Assembly (NCBI GenBank): GCA_038231615.1 | Contig: JBBRLA010000124.1 | Span: 1-15,742 of the forward strand | DNA: 15,742 nt | DNA from: JBBRLA01 sp038231615 | Lineage (GTDB): Bacteria > Myxococcota_A > Polyangia > Palsa-1104 > JAEUJZ01 | Reading direction: 5' to 3' | In this document: positions 1-7,343 of the stretch, in pieces | How positions within the stretch are numbered: the first letter of the stretch is position 1 | How the letters are laid out: the number at the start of each line of letters is the position of its first letter | Notes under the pieces: model-generated | The model's database searches: none | Told to the model about the DNA's origin: nothing | Seen by the model: the letters and a program-made list of their open reading frames with translations, nothing else | Position numbers and translations under genes: made by a program

Positions 1-75
1 AAAGAGCTGCTCCAAAATGCTCGATCTCTCAGATCGGAGGGCTGCGCCCCCAAGTGGCCACTGTAAGTCCGTGCA

Positions 76-468
76 GTGCCGCACCGATTGCGTCTCGCGC
101 TCTTCACCGAAATTGCGCGCTTTCATACCCCCTGCCAACACTTCCACCTGTACAACTGGTTGTGCGCGGCGGTGGGGAAGCAATGCGTGGTGAGCCCGCA
201 ATTTCCGACAGGCAACGGCACGGTAGATCTGGTGCTGCGCTGGGAGGCGCATGTAGGCGTGATCGAGGTGAAGAGCTTCGTGAACATGTACGAACTCGGG
301 CAAGGGCAGAAGCAAGCGGCCGAGTATGCGGTCAAGCTGGGCCTATCCGCCGCGACGCTGGCGGTGTTCGTGCCCGTGACCGATGAGGAAGTGCTACGAA
401 AGCTCTCGGGGCACAAGCAAGTCGGGGGGATCCCGGTGACTACGGTGGCCATCTACTGGGATGGGTAG
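76..468 (+). CDS. PD-(D/E)XK nuclease domain fragment, C-terminal part of an AAA-ATPase-like protein
   Basis: The 130 residues read as a PD-(D/E)XK nuclease-like domain: a Gly/Thr turn, then D51 (TVDLVLRW), then E64 and K66 in GVIEVKSF, then a helix with QKQAAEYAVKLGL and a final hydrophobic strand. This layout matches the C-terminal nuclease domain of large AAA-ATPase-like proteins (DUF1703 type), in which a several-hundred-residue ATPase module precedes it. That module is absent here: the frame is closed by TAA at 64-66 just upstream. The first available start is GTG at 76 and I see no Shine-Dalgarno before it. The same frame before the stop (1-66) encodes only about 21 residues. I infer a 5'-truncated or decayed gene that has kept an intact nuclease motif. 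A free-standing small nuclease-fold protein is the alternative. The domain call is moderately sure; its function is not. Confidence 0.55.
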   Translation: MPHRLRLALFTEIARFHTPCQHFHLYNWLCAAVGKQCVVSPQFPTGNGTVDLVLRWEAHVGVIEVKSFVNMYELGQGQKQAAEYAVKLGLSAATLAVFVPVTDEEVLRKLSGHKQVGGIPVTTVAIYWDG

Positions 469-535
469 AGCGAGCCGGGTCGCACGAGTGACCGGCCGCT
501 GGCTGCTCGCCGAGTCCCGGACGCGAACACGCGTC

Positions 536-803
536 CTATTGCGCCGGACCTTGCGGATACCATGATTCAGGATCCGCGATGGGGTTGTGTGTGACGTACT
601 GGTCGTACATGCCCTTCACTCCCTCATAATACATATCGCTGGCAAGGGGTACCGGCAGCCACTTCCAGCAACGTATAAACGTCTGACGCCTGAACATATG
701 CATCGGTGATTGGGACTGTGTATCCCTGGTGCACATAGGGCGGGATCTTCCTGCCCTGGAGACTGGCTGAAAATGCAATGCCACTCCCATCGCCCAACTT
801 CAC
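536..803 (-). pseudogene. Frameshifted remnant of an unrecognised reverse-strand gene
   Basis: No intact gene is visible between 469 and 993. On the reverse strand, two adjoining frames carry protein-like sequence that would read as one product after a single frameshift. The 5' part, 803 down to 624, includes RKIPPYVHQGYTVPITDAYV and ASDVYTLLEVAAGTPCQR. The 3' part ends at TAG 536-538 and includes MYYEGVKGMYDQYVTHNPIA. The junction lies near 624-640. A further shift or stop near 804-806 (TAG) cuts it off upstream, where another frame continues for a short way. Base composition is visibly less GC-rich than in the flanking genes, consistent with decayed or foreign DNA. I do not recognise the family. 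The rest of this gap (about 830-993) holds a small GGCCC/GGGCC hairpin at 904-916 and A-rich patches, but no convincing promoter. Confidence 0.4.
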
Positions 804-993
804 CTAACTCCGGGCGCCGCAAGGACTTCGGGGACTGCCCGCTGTCCGATGAAGGTGCTATCTTTGCCTACATCTAAAAAGGCGGCGGCAATTCGTATAC
901 ACCGGCCCTTAGGGCCATGTGCAAATTCGGGTAAAAAGGTGCCCTAAACGGCCTCTTTTCCGCTGGCACGCCGATTGCTGTTGATTACTGACG

Positions 994-1878
994 ATGGAAT
1001 CCAAGAAATCAGTCACTGACACCCATCCCACGGCAATCCATTCCTCTGAGGTTCTGAAGACCACCATGACCGATACTGCCAAAGACACGACCCACGTCAC
1101 CACGACCAGCGTCACTACGACAGACACTGGCGCAACCTTCGATCTGGAAGGCTCGGCCAAGATCATCGACAATGTCAGCGTACACATCAACGCCATCGCC
1201 GAGGTTCTCGGGGTGGATCTGGCGAATTCCAACAAGGTGTCCGCTCCCCCTGCCGGCTACCGGAGCTACATCCCCGACGTGGCGCGAACCGGCGCCATCG
1301 CCATGAAGCAGGCGCCGGACATCTATGGCACCCTGCTTTTCTCGCCAGACCAGCTCTATAACGGTGGCAACGGGATTGTCGCCATGACCATCGCCCAGAA
1401 AAAGGTCGACGAACTCTCGTCGGCGGTCGGCTACCACCTGAACATGTTGAAAGGTACGGTGGCCAGTCAGACCACCGATCTGGTGAATGCGACCAAGTTT
1501 ACCGGCGACAGCTTGCTGACCCCGGCGCCGGTGCGCACGCGCATCGCGGCGGTGGCCGGGCCGATGCTGTCGATTCTTGCCGATGCGAACAAGAACGTGC
1601 AGACCACGCGAGGCAAAAATGCGGGCCTGCGCACCACCAATATCGACCCCCTGATAGAGGCCGAGGCCACCGTGGAGCGTCTCACGCAGGAGAACGCAGT
1701 GCTGCGCGGCGGGGAGATCTCGGCGACCCCGATTTCGGCCCCGAAGAAGCGCACGCGGACTCCTGCCAAGGGGACGGGTGGTACGCCGCCCAAGCCCCGG
1801 AAGAAGCGCTCGGGCGGGAAAAAGCCGGGAGGGTCGCCGACCCCGACCGTCATCCAGGGACGCACTACACCGCGCTGA
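994..1878 (+). CDS. Hypothetical protein with Thr-rich N-terminus and basic histone-like tail
   Basis: This is a 294-residue protein that I do not recognise. Residues 1-50 are rich in Thr, Asp and Ser. Residues about 50-215 look mostly helical with hydrophobic spacing (for example AIAEVLGVDL, VDELSSAVGYHLNML, AAVAGPMLSILADANK). Residues about 220-240 (EAEATVERLTQENAVLR) look like a short coiled coil. The last about 50 residues are Lys/Arg/Pro/Gly-rich with repeated PKKR, PRKKR and GGKK motifs, like nucleic-acid-binding histone H1-type tails. No signal peptide or membrane segment is seen. Neither ATG 994 nor the in-frame ATG 1066 has a strong ribosome site, so the start could be at either. The same frame remains open for 23 more codons beyond TGA 1876-1878 (see findings). 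Expression as a single gene is likely; DNA binding is inference from the tail only. Confidence 0.6.
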   Translation: MESKKSVTDTHPTAIHSSEVLKTTMTDTAKDTTHVTTTSVTTTDTGATFDLEGSAKIIDNVSVHINAIAEVLGVDLANSNKVSAPPAGYRSYIPDVARTGAIAMKQAPDIYGTLLFSPDQLYNGGNGIVAMTIAQKKVDELSSAVGYHLNMLKGTVASQTTDLVNATKFTGDSLLTPAPVRTRIAAVAGPMLSILADANKNVQTTRGKNAGLRTTNIDPLIEAEATVERLTQENAVLRGGEISATPISAPKKRTRTPAKGTGGTPPKPRKKRSGGKKPGGSPTPTVIQGRTTPR

Positions 1879-2094
1879 GGGGAGCGCCTGGCTGCCCTCG
1901 ATCAGGCCATCGCAGCCTTTAATCAGGTATTGACCCGCCTCAGCCCCTGATTGGCATGCCGCCGGAGACATCGCCCGGCAGTCGGCCTACCCCGAGACCC
2001 GCCACGACGAGACCCACGCCCACCGACCCGCCGCTGCCCTATCCCGTAGATTTGCTCCGGCTGCCCAATGAATTTCCTTCTTCCAGCGACGGCT

Positions 2095-3393
2095 TTATGA
2101 TCCCCTACTGGCCCGTTTGGCCAGATCATCGTAGATGCCCAGCAACCGCGGGCGATCACATTCCCAGTTCAGTTTTTCAAGACCCTGTTTCCAGGCAACA
2201 TGACGCATCGTCCGAAGCTTTTTTCGATCATGCCCCAGCAAAAGGAAAATTTCAGCCAGTCGCTGGTCATCCCCATAGGGATAAAACATCCCAGCCTGCT
2301 CGTCGAGCGTCAGATGATTGCCGATCACGTCGGTGGCGCAAACCGCCAGGCCGGCGATCTGGTACTCGTAGATCTTGCTTGAGGTGACAAAGTCATAGTT
2401 GCGGCAGAGCGATGGATGTACCGCCAGTCCCACCTCGTCTTCCCCAGCGATGGCCGCTTCGATCAGCTCGACGGCCCCGGATACCGGCGGGCAGAGCTTC
2501 ACCCGCCCCGCAAGGCCCAGCTCTTCGACACGACGAAAGAGCAATGCCTCATCCTCACGAGAAATCCTGCCCCTGATGGTAAGATGCACATCCAACCTAT
2601 CGCTAAGCGCGGAGTGCTGCGGTGATCCATCCTGCACTCGGCTCATCGCCCGCAACACATCGTCGGTCCCGTGCTGATTCAGGCCCACGTTCGCGGCATG
2701 GTAGAGCAAACGCAGAGACCCCGGCCTTCCCGGCGGCTGGGTCAGGGGATCGGGCGCATTGCAGAGGGGCGGAACATTTCGCACGATCACGGGCTGCCGA
2801 ATGCCATATTGTTGGGCCAGTTCAGTAGCAATCAGCTCGTTGACCGTCATCACCACCGCCGCGCCCCGGATGTGCCGAGCCTCGGCGACCTGCCGGGCAC
2901 GCCGCTGACCCGGGGACAAATCGGGCGTCTCATCCACATAGAGTTCATGGGCATCATATAAATAGGGGCGCCCGCGCACCCTTCCCGCCCAGGCGACGGC
3001 TGGCAACGTGTTCAGGTCATTCCCATGATACACGTCGCACTTCATCGAGGCGGCTTTGACCATGAGTTCGATCGCCGAGGTGGCCACGGCAAACTCGGCG
3101 ATGACGCCAATCCGCGAGAGCCACGCCTCCGAGAGCCACTCCGAAAGGCGAAGCGCGGCCCGCTGGCGCAGCGCCGTCGTGCCCCAGATGAGCCGGGGCA
3201 ACACGCCCCTCCGTCGACGATCCAGGCGCCAGGTGGCAAAGGCCCAGTCCTGCGGATCTGGGATCAGGCTGTCGTTGGGTCCGATGACCCCGAGGACCGT
3301 GACTTCATGGCCCGCCTCCACCAGGGTCTGGGCGTGACGAATCACCCGCCCATCAAAAGTGATGGGATTGGCTACCAGCATGCAAATACGCAT
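2095..3393 (-). CDS. GT4-type glycosyltransferase
   Basis: The 432-residue protein has the two Rossmann-like halves of a GT-B glycosyltransferase. It begins with MRICMLVANPITFDGRV, the usual first strand and acceptor-side loop. The central N-domain has the motif DVYHGNDLNTLPA (about 121-132) and then YLYDAHELY (about 145-152), which are typical of GT4 members. The C-domain holds the donor-binding motif SSKIYEYQIAGLAV (about 338-351), with K340 and E343 in the place of the E-x7-E/EYMA region. Length is normal for the family. Such enzymes move a sugar from a nucleotide-sugar donor onto a growing surface glycan at the cytoplasmic membrane; the substrate cannot be told from sequence. The gene diverges from the acyltransferase/deacetylase pair across 222 bp, suggesting a shared surface-polysaccharide role. 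Only a weak GTGAG precedes the ATG, but the start fits the family alignment well. Confidence 0.85.
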   Translation of the reverse strand: MRICMLVANPITFDGRVIRHAQTLVEAGHEVTVLGVIGPNDSLIPDPQDWAFATWRLDRRRRGVLPRLIWGTTALRQRAALRLSEWLSEAWLSRIGVIAEFAVATSAIELMVKAASMKCDVYHGNDLNTLPAVAWAGRVRGRPYLYDAHELYVDETPDLSPGQRRARQVAEARHIRGAAVVMTVNELIATELAQQYGIRQPVIVRNVPPLCNAPDPLTQPPGRPGSLRLLYHAANVGLNQHGTDDVLRAMSRVQDGSPQHSALSDRLDVHLTIRGRISREDEALLFRRVEELGLAGRVKLCPPVSGAVELIEAAIAGEDEVGLAVHPSLCRNYDFVTSSKIYEYQIAGLAVCATDVIGNHLTLDEQAGMFYPYGDDQRLAEIFLLLGHDRKKLRTMRHVAWKQGLEKLNWECDRPRLLGIYDDLAKRASRGS

Positions 3394-3602
3394 TATCGCT
3401 CACTTGATTTGGTGGAAGACCCGGGCATGGAAGTCGATACTTCTCCCAAGGGCCTGCGGATGTAAAGGGATGCGGCGCGTCACGCAGATTCTATACTTTC
3501 GGCGTCTGTTGCGGCAGAATGGCTATCATTTCCCATCCAGTCATCAACCACCTGGCAAGATTCCTGCAAGCAACAGACCCAGCATTGGCGTAAGGCCGAC
3601 CA

Positions 3603-3607
3603 AGGAG
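3603..3607 (+). promoter_or_regulatory. Ribosome binding site of the LpxD-like gene
   Basis: AGGAG lies 8 nt before ATG 3616 and fixes this start in the 222-bp divergent region. Confidence 0.75.
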
Positions 3608-3615
3608 CGGAAAGC

Positions 3616-4518
3616 ATGGATGTACTCTCGGGTGCTGATGTGGCAACCTTTCTTGGGAAGCCGTTGCGGGGACCCAGTCTTGAGATCAGTCACCCCGCGG
3701 ATCTCGGCGAATGTGACCCCGGCAGTCTGGTGTGGATCAGGGAGGCGACAGCCGCGCGCCTCGAATTCCTCGACCGAGGTCGCCCGTCACTGGTCATTTG
3801 TACTTCTGAAGCCGGGGAACGGATCGAGCAGCCCCGGATCATCACTCCCCGTCCTCGCCTGGACTTCGTTCTGGCGATCACCCAGTTCTTCAAACCGCCG
3901 CGTGTGGTGGGAATTGACCGGACCGCGATCATCGAGTCTGGGGCAAAGATCGGAAAGAATGCGCGCATCGGTGCTTATGTTCGCATCGGCCCTCAGGTCT
4001 GTATCGGCGACGACTGCGATATCAGCTCCGGTGTTTCGATAGAAGGGCGCGTTTTTATCGGCAACCGCTGTATCATCAAATCCAACAGCGTGCTGGGAGA
4101 CCAGGGGTTTGGCTTCGCTTACGATGAGAATGGAGTTCCCCGACATTTTCCGCATCTGGGCAAGCTGATCCTGGAGGACGATGTCTGGATCGGCGCCTGT
4201 ACCCATGTGGGATTGGCCACTTTGGGGACGACTCGAATTGGACAAGGGACGAAGATCGACGATCTGGTGCAGTTTGGACATAATTGCAAGGTGGGTCCAA
4301 ATACTTTGATCATGGCCCATGCGGTGCTTTGTGGCGGGGCCGAGGTCGGCGCTTCCTGCTGGATCGCCCCCAACAGCGTGATCAAAGAAAAAGTCCGGCT
4401 CGGCGATCGAGTCACCGTGGGACTGGGGGCTGTCGTACTCCACGATGTGGAAGCGGGGATGGTCGTGGTCGGTGTGCCGGCGAAGCCCATCAAGCCGGGC
4501 CGGACACGAAACGAGTAG
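3616..4518 (+). CDS. LpxD-like hexapeptide-repeat acyltransferase
   Basis: The 300-residue protein has an N-terminal about 100-residue domain like the uridine-binding domain of LpxD, with PGSLVWIREA at about 35-44. A left-handed beta-helix of hexapeptide repeats runs from about 104 (TAIIESGAKIGKNARIG) to the C-terminus. LpxD landmarks are present: NSVLGDQGFGFAYD (about 157-170), HFPHLGKLILEDDVWIGA, and KIDDLVQFGHN with H222 at the position of the catalytic base. LpxD makes the second N-acylation of UDP-glucosamine in lipid A synthesis. However, the conserved IDRGALDDT stretch is replaced by VGLATLGTT (about 198-206), and the protein is about 40 residues shorter than usual. It is not followed by fabZ or lpxA but by a deacetylase. 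I therefore infer a paralogue acylating a glycan amino sugar rather than the housekeeping LpxD. The next gene starts 17 nt downstream. Confidence 0.8.
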   Translation: MDVLSGADVATFLGKPLRGPSLEISHPADLGECDPGSLVWIREATAARLEFLDRGRPSLVICTSEAGERIEQPRIITPRPRLDFVLAITQFFKPPRVVGIDRTAIIESGAKIGKNARIGAYVRIGPQVCIGDDCDISSGVSIEGRVFIGNRCIIKSNSVLGDQGFGFAYDENGVPRHFPHLGKLILEDDVWIGACTHVGLATLGTTRIGQGTKIDDLVQFGHNCKVGPNTLIMAHAVLCGGAEVGASCWIAPNSVIKEKVRLGDRVTVGLGAVVLHDVEAGMVVVGVPAKPIKPGRTRNE

Positions 4519-4520
4519 CC

Positions 4521-4525
4521 GGAGG
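4521..4525 (+). promoter_or_regulatory. Ribosome binding site of the PIG-L-like deacetylase gene
   Basis: GGAGG, immediately after the TAG stop of the previous gene, lies 9 nt before ATG 4535. A second GGAG (4528-4531) lies 6 nt before the adjacent ATG 4538. Either start may be used; they differ by one Met. Starts further upstream inside the previous gene are unlikely. Confidence 0.7.
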
Positions 4526-4534
4526 GCGGAGTTC

Positions 4535-5170
4535 ATGATGACGGGCAAAAGAGTGATGGTTCTGGCGCCACATACAGACGATGGAGAATTCGGTTGTGGA
4601 GGCACGATCGCTCGTCTGGTGAGGGAAGGCAATGAGGTCTACTACGTGGCCTTCTCGACAGCCGAAGAATCGGTTCCCGAAGGCCTGCCGCGCAACATCT
4701 TGGAGATCGAAGTCAAGGAGGCCACGGCCATTCTGGGCATCGATCCAGGCCGTCTCCTCATCTATCACTATACGGTGCGCACCCTGCACCTGCACCGCCA
4801 GGCGATCCTGGAAGAGATGGTGCGCATGAAGCGGGAGATCCAGCCGGATATGGTCCTTTTGCCTTGCAGCCATGACCTTCACCAGGACCATGAGACGGTC
4901 ACCAAGGAAGGGCTGCGGGCCTTTCGCAATGGGTCCATGCTGGGTTATGAAATGCCGCGCAACAACATCACCTTCACCAGCCAGTGCTTCGTGACGCTGC
5001 GGGAAGAGGACGTGGTCAAGAAGGTGACCGCGCTGCGCTGCTACGAGTCGCAGAAATTTCGCGGTTACACAGACGAGCAATACATTCGCGCGATGGTCAT
5101 CACCCGCGGTGTGCAGATCGGTGTGCAGTATGCCGAGTCCTTTGAAGTCCTGCGCTGGGTAATGCTCTAA
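4535..5170 (+). CDS. PIG-L/LmbE-family amino-sugar N-deacetylase
   Basis: The 211-residue protein carries the family's zinc signature near its start: APHTDDGEFGCGGT, with H13, D15 and D16, where D15 is the likely general base. The third zinc ligand region is SHDLHQDHETV (about 112-122), in which H116 and H119 correspond to the usual HPDH motif. Members are zinc hydrolases that remove N-acetyl from GlcNAc-containing substrates (GlcNAc-PI, bacillithiol and mycothiol precursors, nucleotide or lipid-linked sugars). Length is normal. No signal peptide is seen, so it should act in the cytoplasm. It follows the LpxD-like gene by 16 nt with a good ribosome site, so co-transcription is very likely. 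The natural reading is that it exposes the amine that the acyltransferase then acylates. The sugar substrate is unknown. Confidence 0.85.
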   Translation: MMTGKRVMVLAPHTDDGEFGCGGTIARLVREGNEVYYVAFSTAEESVPEGLPRNILEIEVKEATAILGIDPGRLLIYHYTVRTLHLHRQAILEEMVRMKREIQPDMVLLPCSHDLHQDHETVTKEGLRAFRNGSMLGYEMPRNNITFTSQCFVTLREEDVVKKVTALRCYESQKFRGYTDEQYIRAMVITRGVQIGVQYAESFEVLRWVML

Positions 5171-5181
5171 CAGAATCCCCT

Positions 5182-5280
5182 GGACCGGGCAGCTTTTGGC
5201 GTACCTCCTCGCTCCCTCGGTCACGTACAGTAGTACGCTCCCTCGGTCGCTGCGGGGGTGCGCCAAAATCTGCTCCGGCC
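5182..5280. repeat. Large imperfect palindrome of dispersed-repeat (REP/MITE-like) type
   Basis: The outer arms pair as an inverted repeat: GCAGCTTTTGGCGTACCTCC at about 5190-5209, and on the other side the reverse complement of GCAGATTTTGGCGCACCCCC ending at about 5273. Weaker pairing of CCGG-type bases extends outward to 5182 and 5280. Inside lie two direct copies of CGCTCCCTCGGTC (5210-5222 and 5236-5248) around a small palindrome, CGTAC-AGTA-GTACG (5224-5237). It sits 11 bp after the deacetylase stop codon, in an intergenic region, as dispersed palindromic elements usually do, and its transcript could act as a terminator-like hairpin. No second copy is in this window, so dispersal is inferred from structure only. 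Confidence 0.7.
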
Positions 5281-5290
5281 AGGTGCTTCT

Positions 5291-5320
5291 TGCTGACTTT
5301 TCGTCTGCTGACTTTTCGTC
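5291..5320. repeat. Perfect 15-bp tandem duplication
   Basis: TGCTGACTTTTCGTC occurs twice back to back, at 5291-5305 and 5306-5320. It lies between the palindromic element and the start of the 421-residue gene at 5385. TTGACC follows at 5324-5329 but no good -10 is spaced from it, so I do not call a promoter. Confidence 0.85.
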
Positions 5321-5384
5321 AACTTGACCCGGGATAAACGGAAGCACGCACCGGCTGGGGCCTTCATGGTAGAGTGATGTCCTC

Positions 5385-6650
5385 ATGGGTTTTATCGAAG
5401 ATCTGAAAAATGGGCTCCCGGGCATCCATTTCGCCATCCCGGCGACGTTCCAGGTCCACGAGGAGCGGGAGCGTCGCACGGTCATGGTTGACAACGAGCG
5501 CCGGGTCGGCTGGCATGTCATCCACGCCCCCTGGCGCCTGGACCTGCGCCCGGTGCATGACCAGGCCCTGCGACAAGACGTCGAGCGCGGCGCGCGGCAG
5601 TCCTTCCAGGACCAATACGTGCAGCTTGCCGCCGAGGCCCCGAAGGACCGGGTGCCATCCCGCACCGCTGACCCCGAATGGTCCCCGGTGGTGGATGTGC
5701 AGTACGTGCAGGTGGGGGGGGCCCCGGCGCTCTTCATTCTGCGCCGCCTGGCCTATGAACCGGGCCTGGAGGTGGTCCTGGGCAGCCTGCTGATTCCCCT
5801 TTCCACGGGGATCTGCGAGATCACTGCCTTTCAGCGCTCCTCTGACGCCGGCCAGCGCGAGTCGATGCTGCTGACGCTGGCCATGCAGCAGAACCCGGGG
5901 GAAGAGGCGCCGAAGTTGGCCCGCAAGCTGGGGCAGCCGTACTTCGACGATCCGAAGCACGACGCCCAGTTCCCCACCCACCCGTTGACCTGTGTGCGGG
6001 CGGCGCTGCGCTGGGTGATGGAGGGCGGGGCCGACCTGATCAAGGTGACCGCCCCAATGCCGGTGATGGAGCCCGGCGAGGTCGAGTTCCCGGCCGCCGA
6101 ATGCGCCATCGTGCCGCCGCCGCGCTATCTGCCGCTGCCCCCGGGGACGGTGCCGGTGCCGCGGACCATGGCGGTGCTGACGCGGGTGCCGCTGGAGGCC
6201 GGCGAAAGTCCGATCATGCTGGACGTGTGGCTGGTCAACGACGTGACCATCCCGGGGGATGCCCTGGACCGGCAACAGCAGCTTCTGGACCTGGCGAAGC
6301 GCAACGCCTGGGAGTGGGAGAAGCAGGGCGCCAAGGAAGTGGACGTGCACATCCGGGCGCTGCCCCCGCAGGGCGATGAGGTGCGGGTGGCCGCCGAGAT
6401 CCTCATGCGCATCGGCGAGGCGAAGAGCCAGTCGGTGGCGCGGTGGCTGGCGGCCCCGGACGGGCGGGTCTACCGCATGACGGTGGGCGCGCCGTCCCAC
6501 GTCCCGATGGAGGACCTTTCCCGGGATGTCGACGCGGCGCTGGCCTCGTTCCGGCAGATCAAGACCGCCACGGTTAGCGGCGCCTGGCTCACCTCCGACC
6601 TGAGGCTGCGGCCCAAGGCAGCGCCGGCAGAGGCGCCGAAGAACGCCTGA
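5385..6650 (+). CDS. Hypothetical protein, 421 residues
   Basis: I do not recognise this protein. It has no signal peptide, membrane segment or catalytic signature that I can name, so it is probably cytoplasmic. The first about 170 residues look like an alpha/beta fold: FAIPATFQVHEERERRTVMV, then a helical stretch, then strands such as PVVDVQYVQV and PALFILRRLAY and LEVVLGSLLIPLSTG. The middle (about 240-265) is Pro-rich (VPPPRYLPLPPGTVPVPR). The C-terminal about 150 residues again show strands (MLDVWLVNDVTI, VDVHIRALP, RVAAEILMRI) and a helix with QQQLLDLAKRNAWEWEKQG. The two halves may be distant copies of one fold, but I cannot show that by eye. Strong codon bias and the length make it clearly coding. 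No clear ribosome site precedes ATG 5385. It ends 18 bp from the convergent M15 peptidase gene. Confidence 0.75.
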   Translation: MGFIEDLKNGLPGIHFAIPATFQVHEERERRTVMVDNERRVGWHVIHAPWRLDLRPVHDQALRQDVERGARQSFQDQYVQLAAEAPKDRVPSRTADPEWSPVVDVQYVQVGGAPALFILRRLAYEPGLEVVLGSLLIPLSTGICEITAFQRSSDAGQRESMLLTLAMQQNPGEEAPKLARKLGQPYFDDPKHDAQFPTHPLTCVRAALRWVMEGGADLIKVTAPMPVMEPGEVEFPAAECAIVPPPRYLPLPPGTVPVPRTMAVLTRVPLEAGESPIMLDVWLVNDVTIPGDALDRQQQLLDLAKRNAWEWEKQGAKEVDVHIRALPPQGDEVRVAAEILMRIGEAKSQSVARWLAAPDGRVYRMTVGAPSHVPMEDLSRDVDAALASFRQIKTATVSGAWLTSDLRLRPKAAPAEAPKNA

Positions 6651-6668
6651 GCATCCCGTACCCAGCGC

Positions 6669-7190
6669 TTACCAGTGCTCCCAGTGCCAGCGCTCGGACG
6701 GGACTGTGCGCTTAAAGCCGAACTGGCGGGCGTGGCGCTTCAGCCAGCGCTGAGCGCCGCGGAGGCTCATGTCCAGGTCCAGGGCATGGCCGCTCTGGTG
6801 ATTCGAGGTCCCCGGGCGCGACGCCAGCGACCCGCGTCCTCGCTGGTACAGATGGAAGAGTTCTTCCTGCTGATCCTGCGTCCGAAAGCCACTGACCACT
6901 GCCAGGTCCACTCCACCGTGACGGGCGGCGTCGCGCATGTGCAGGAACGCCGCCGCGGTTTGCACCTCGGCCTGGACCTTGCCCTGGGTCGCCAGATCCA
7001 CCACGGCCAGGACGAAGGGGCGGCTGTCCCGATAGCCGACGGCGGCGCGGGCGACAAGGCCGCGATCTGCGTGGATGCGCGCGGCCAGGGCGGTGGCGGT
7101 GGTCCACGAAGGACCGGAGGCCCGCAGCGCGGTGCCGGGAACGGAGATCCCAGAAAGGGCTATCGTGAGCAGCAGGGCGAGACTCGACAT
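6669..7190 (-). CDS. M15-family (VanY-like) peptidase, exported
   Basis: The 173-residue protein opens with a signal peptide (SSLALLLTIALSGISV, hydrophobic to about residue 20), so it should act in the periplasm or be anchored there. The zinc-peptidase signature of the M15B/VanY group is complete: SGFRT (about 100-104), SNHQSGHALDLD (119-130) with zinc ligands H121 and D128, and ERWHWEHW at the extreme C-terminus with E166 as catalytic acid/base and H169 as the third zinc ligand. Family members cleave D-Ala or L-Ala/D-Glu bonds in peptidoglycan stem peptides, or are phage-type endolysins. Length suits a minimal single-domain enzyme. The ATG at 7188-7190 follows an in-frame TTG at 7191-7193; I prefer the ATG although no good ribosome site is visible. 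It lies 153 bp downstream of the Uma2 gene in the same direction. Confidence 0.8.
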   Translation of the reverse strand: MSSLALLLTIALSGISVPGTALRASGPSWTTATALAARIHADRGLVARAAVGYRDSRPFVLAVVDLATQGKVQAEVQTAAAFLHMRDAARHGGVDLAVVSGFRTQDQQEELFHLYQRGRGSLASRPGTSNHQSGHALDLDMSLRGAQRWLKRHARQFGFKRTVPSERWHWEHW

Positions 7191-7343
7191 CAACTGCCAT
7201 GGTACCGGGGTTTATGGAGGTTTTGGCCGGAAAAATCGCCTGGTTCGCGATCTTTATCATCGGGATTGCGCCGGGTTCCTGGGCACTTTCAGGCCGCCCT
7301 CGTCGAATGAGAGGCCGATACGCGGCTCTGTGGCATCGTCTGG

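Noticed and set aside
1956..2387. 143-codon forward frame rich in Pro and Thr between the hypothetical gene and the glycosyltransferase
   Set aside because: About two thirds of it is antisense to the well-supported glycosyltransferase gene, it has no ribosome site, and composition alone can explain its openness.
5324..5384. TTGACC as a -35 promoter element for the gene at 5385
   Set aside because: No acceptable -10 hexamer lies at 15-19 bp spacing.
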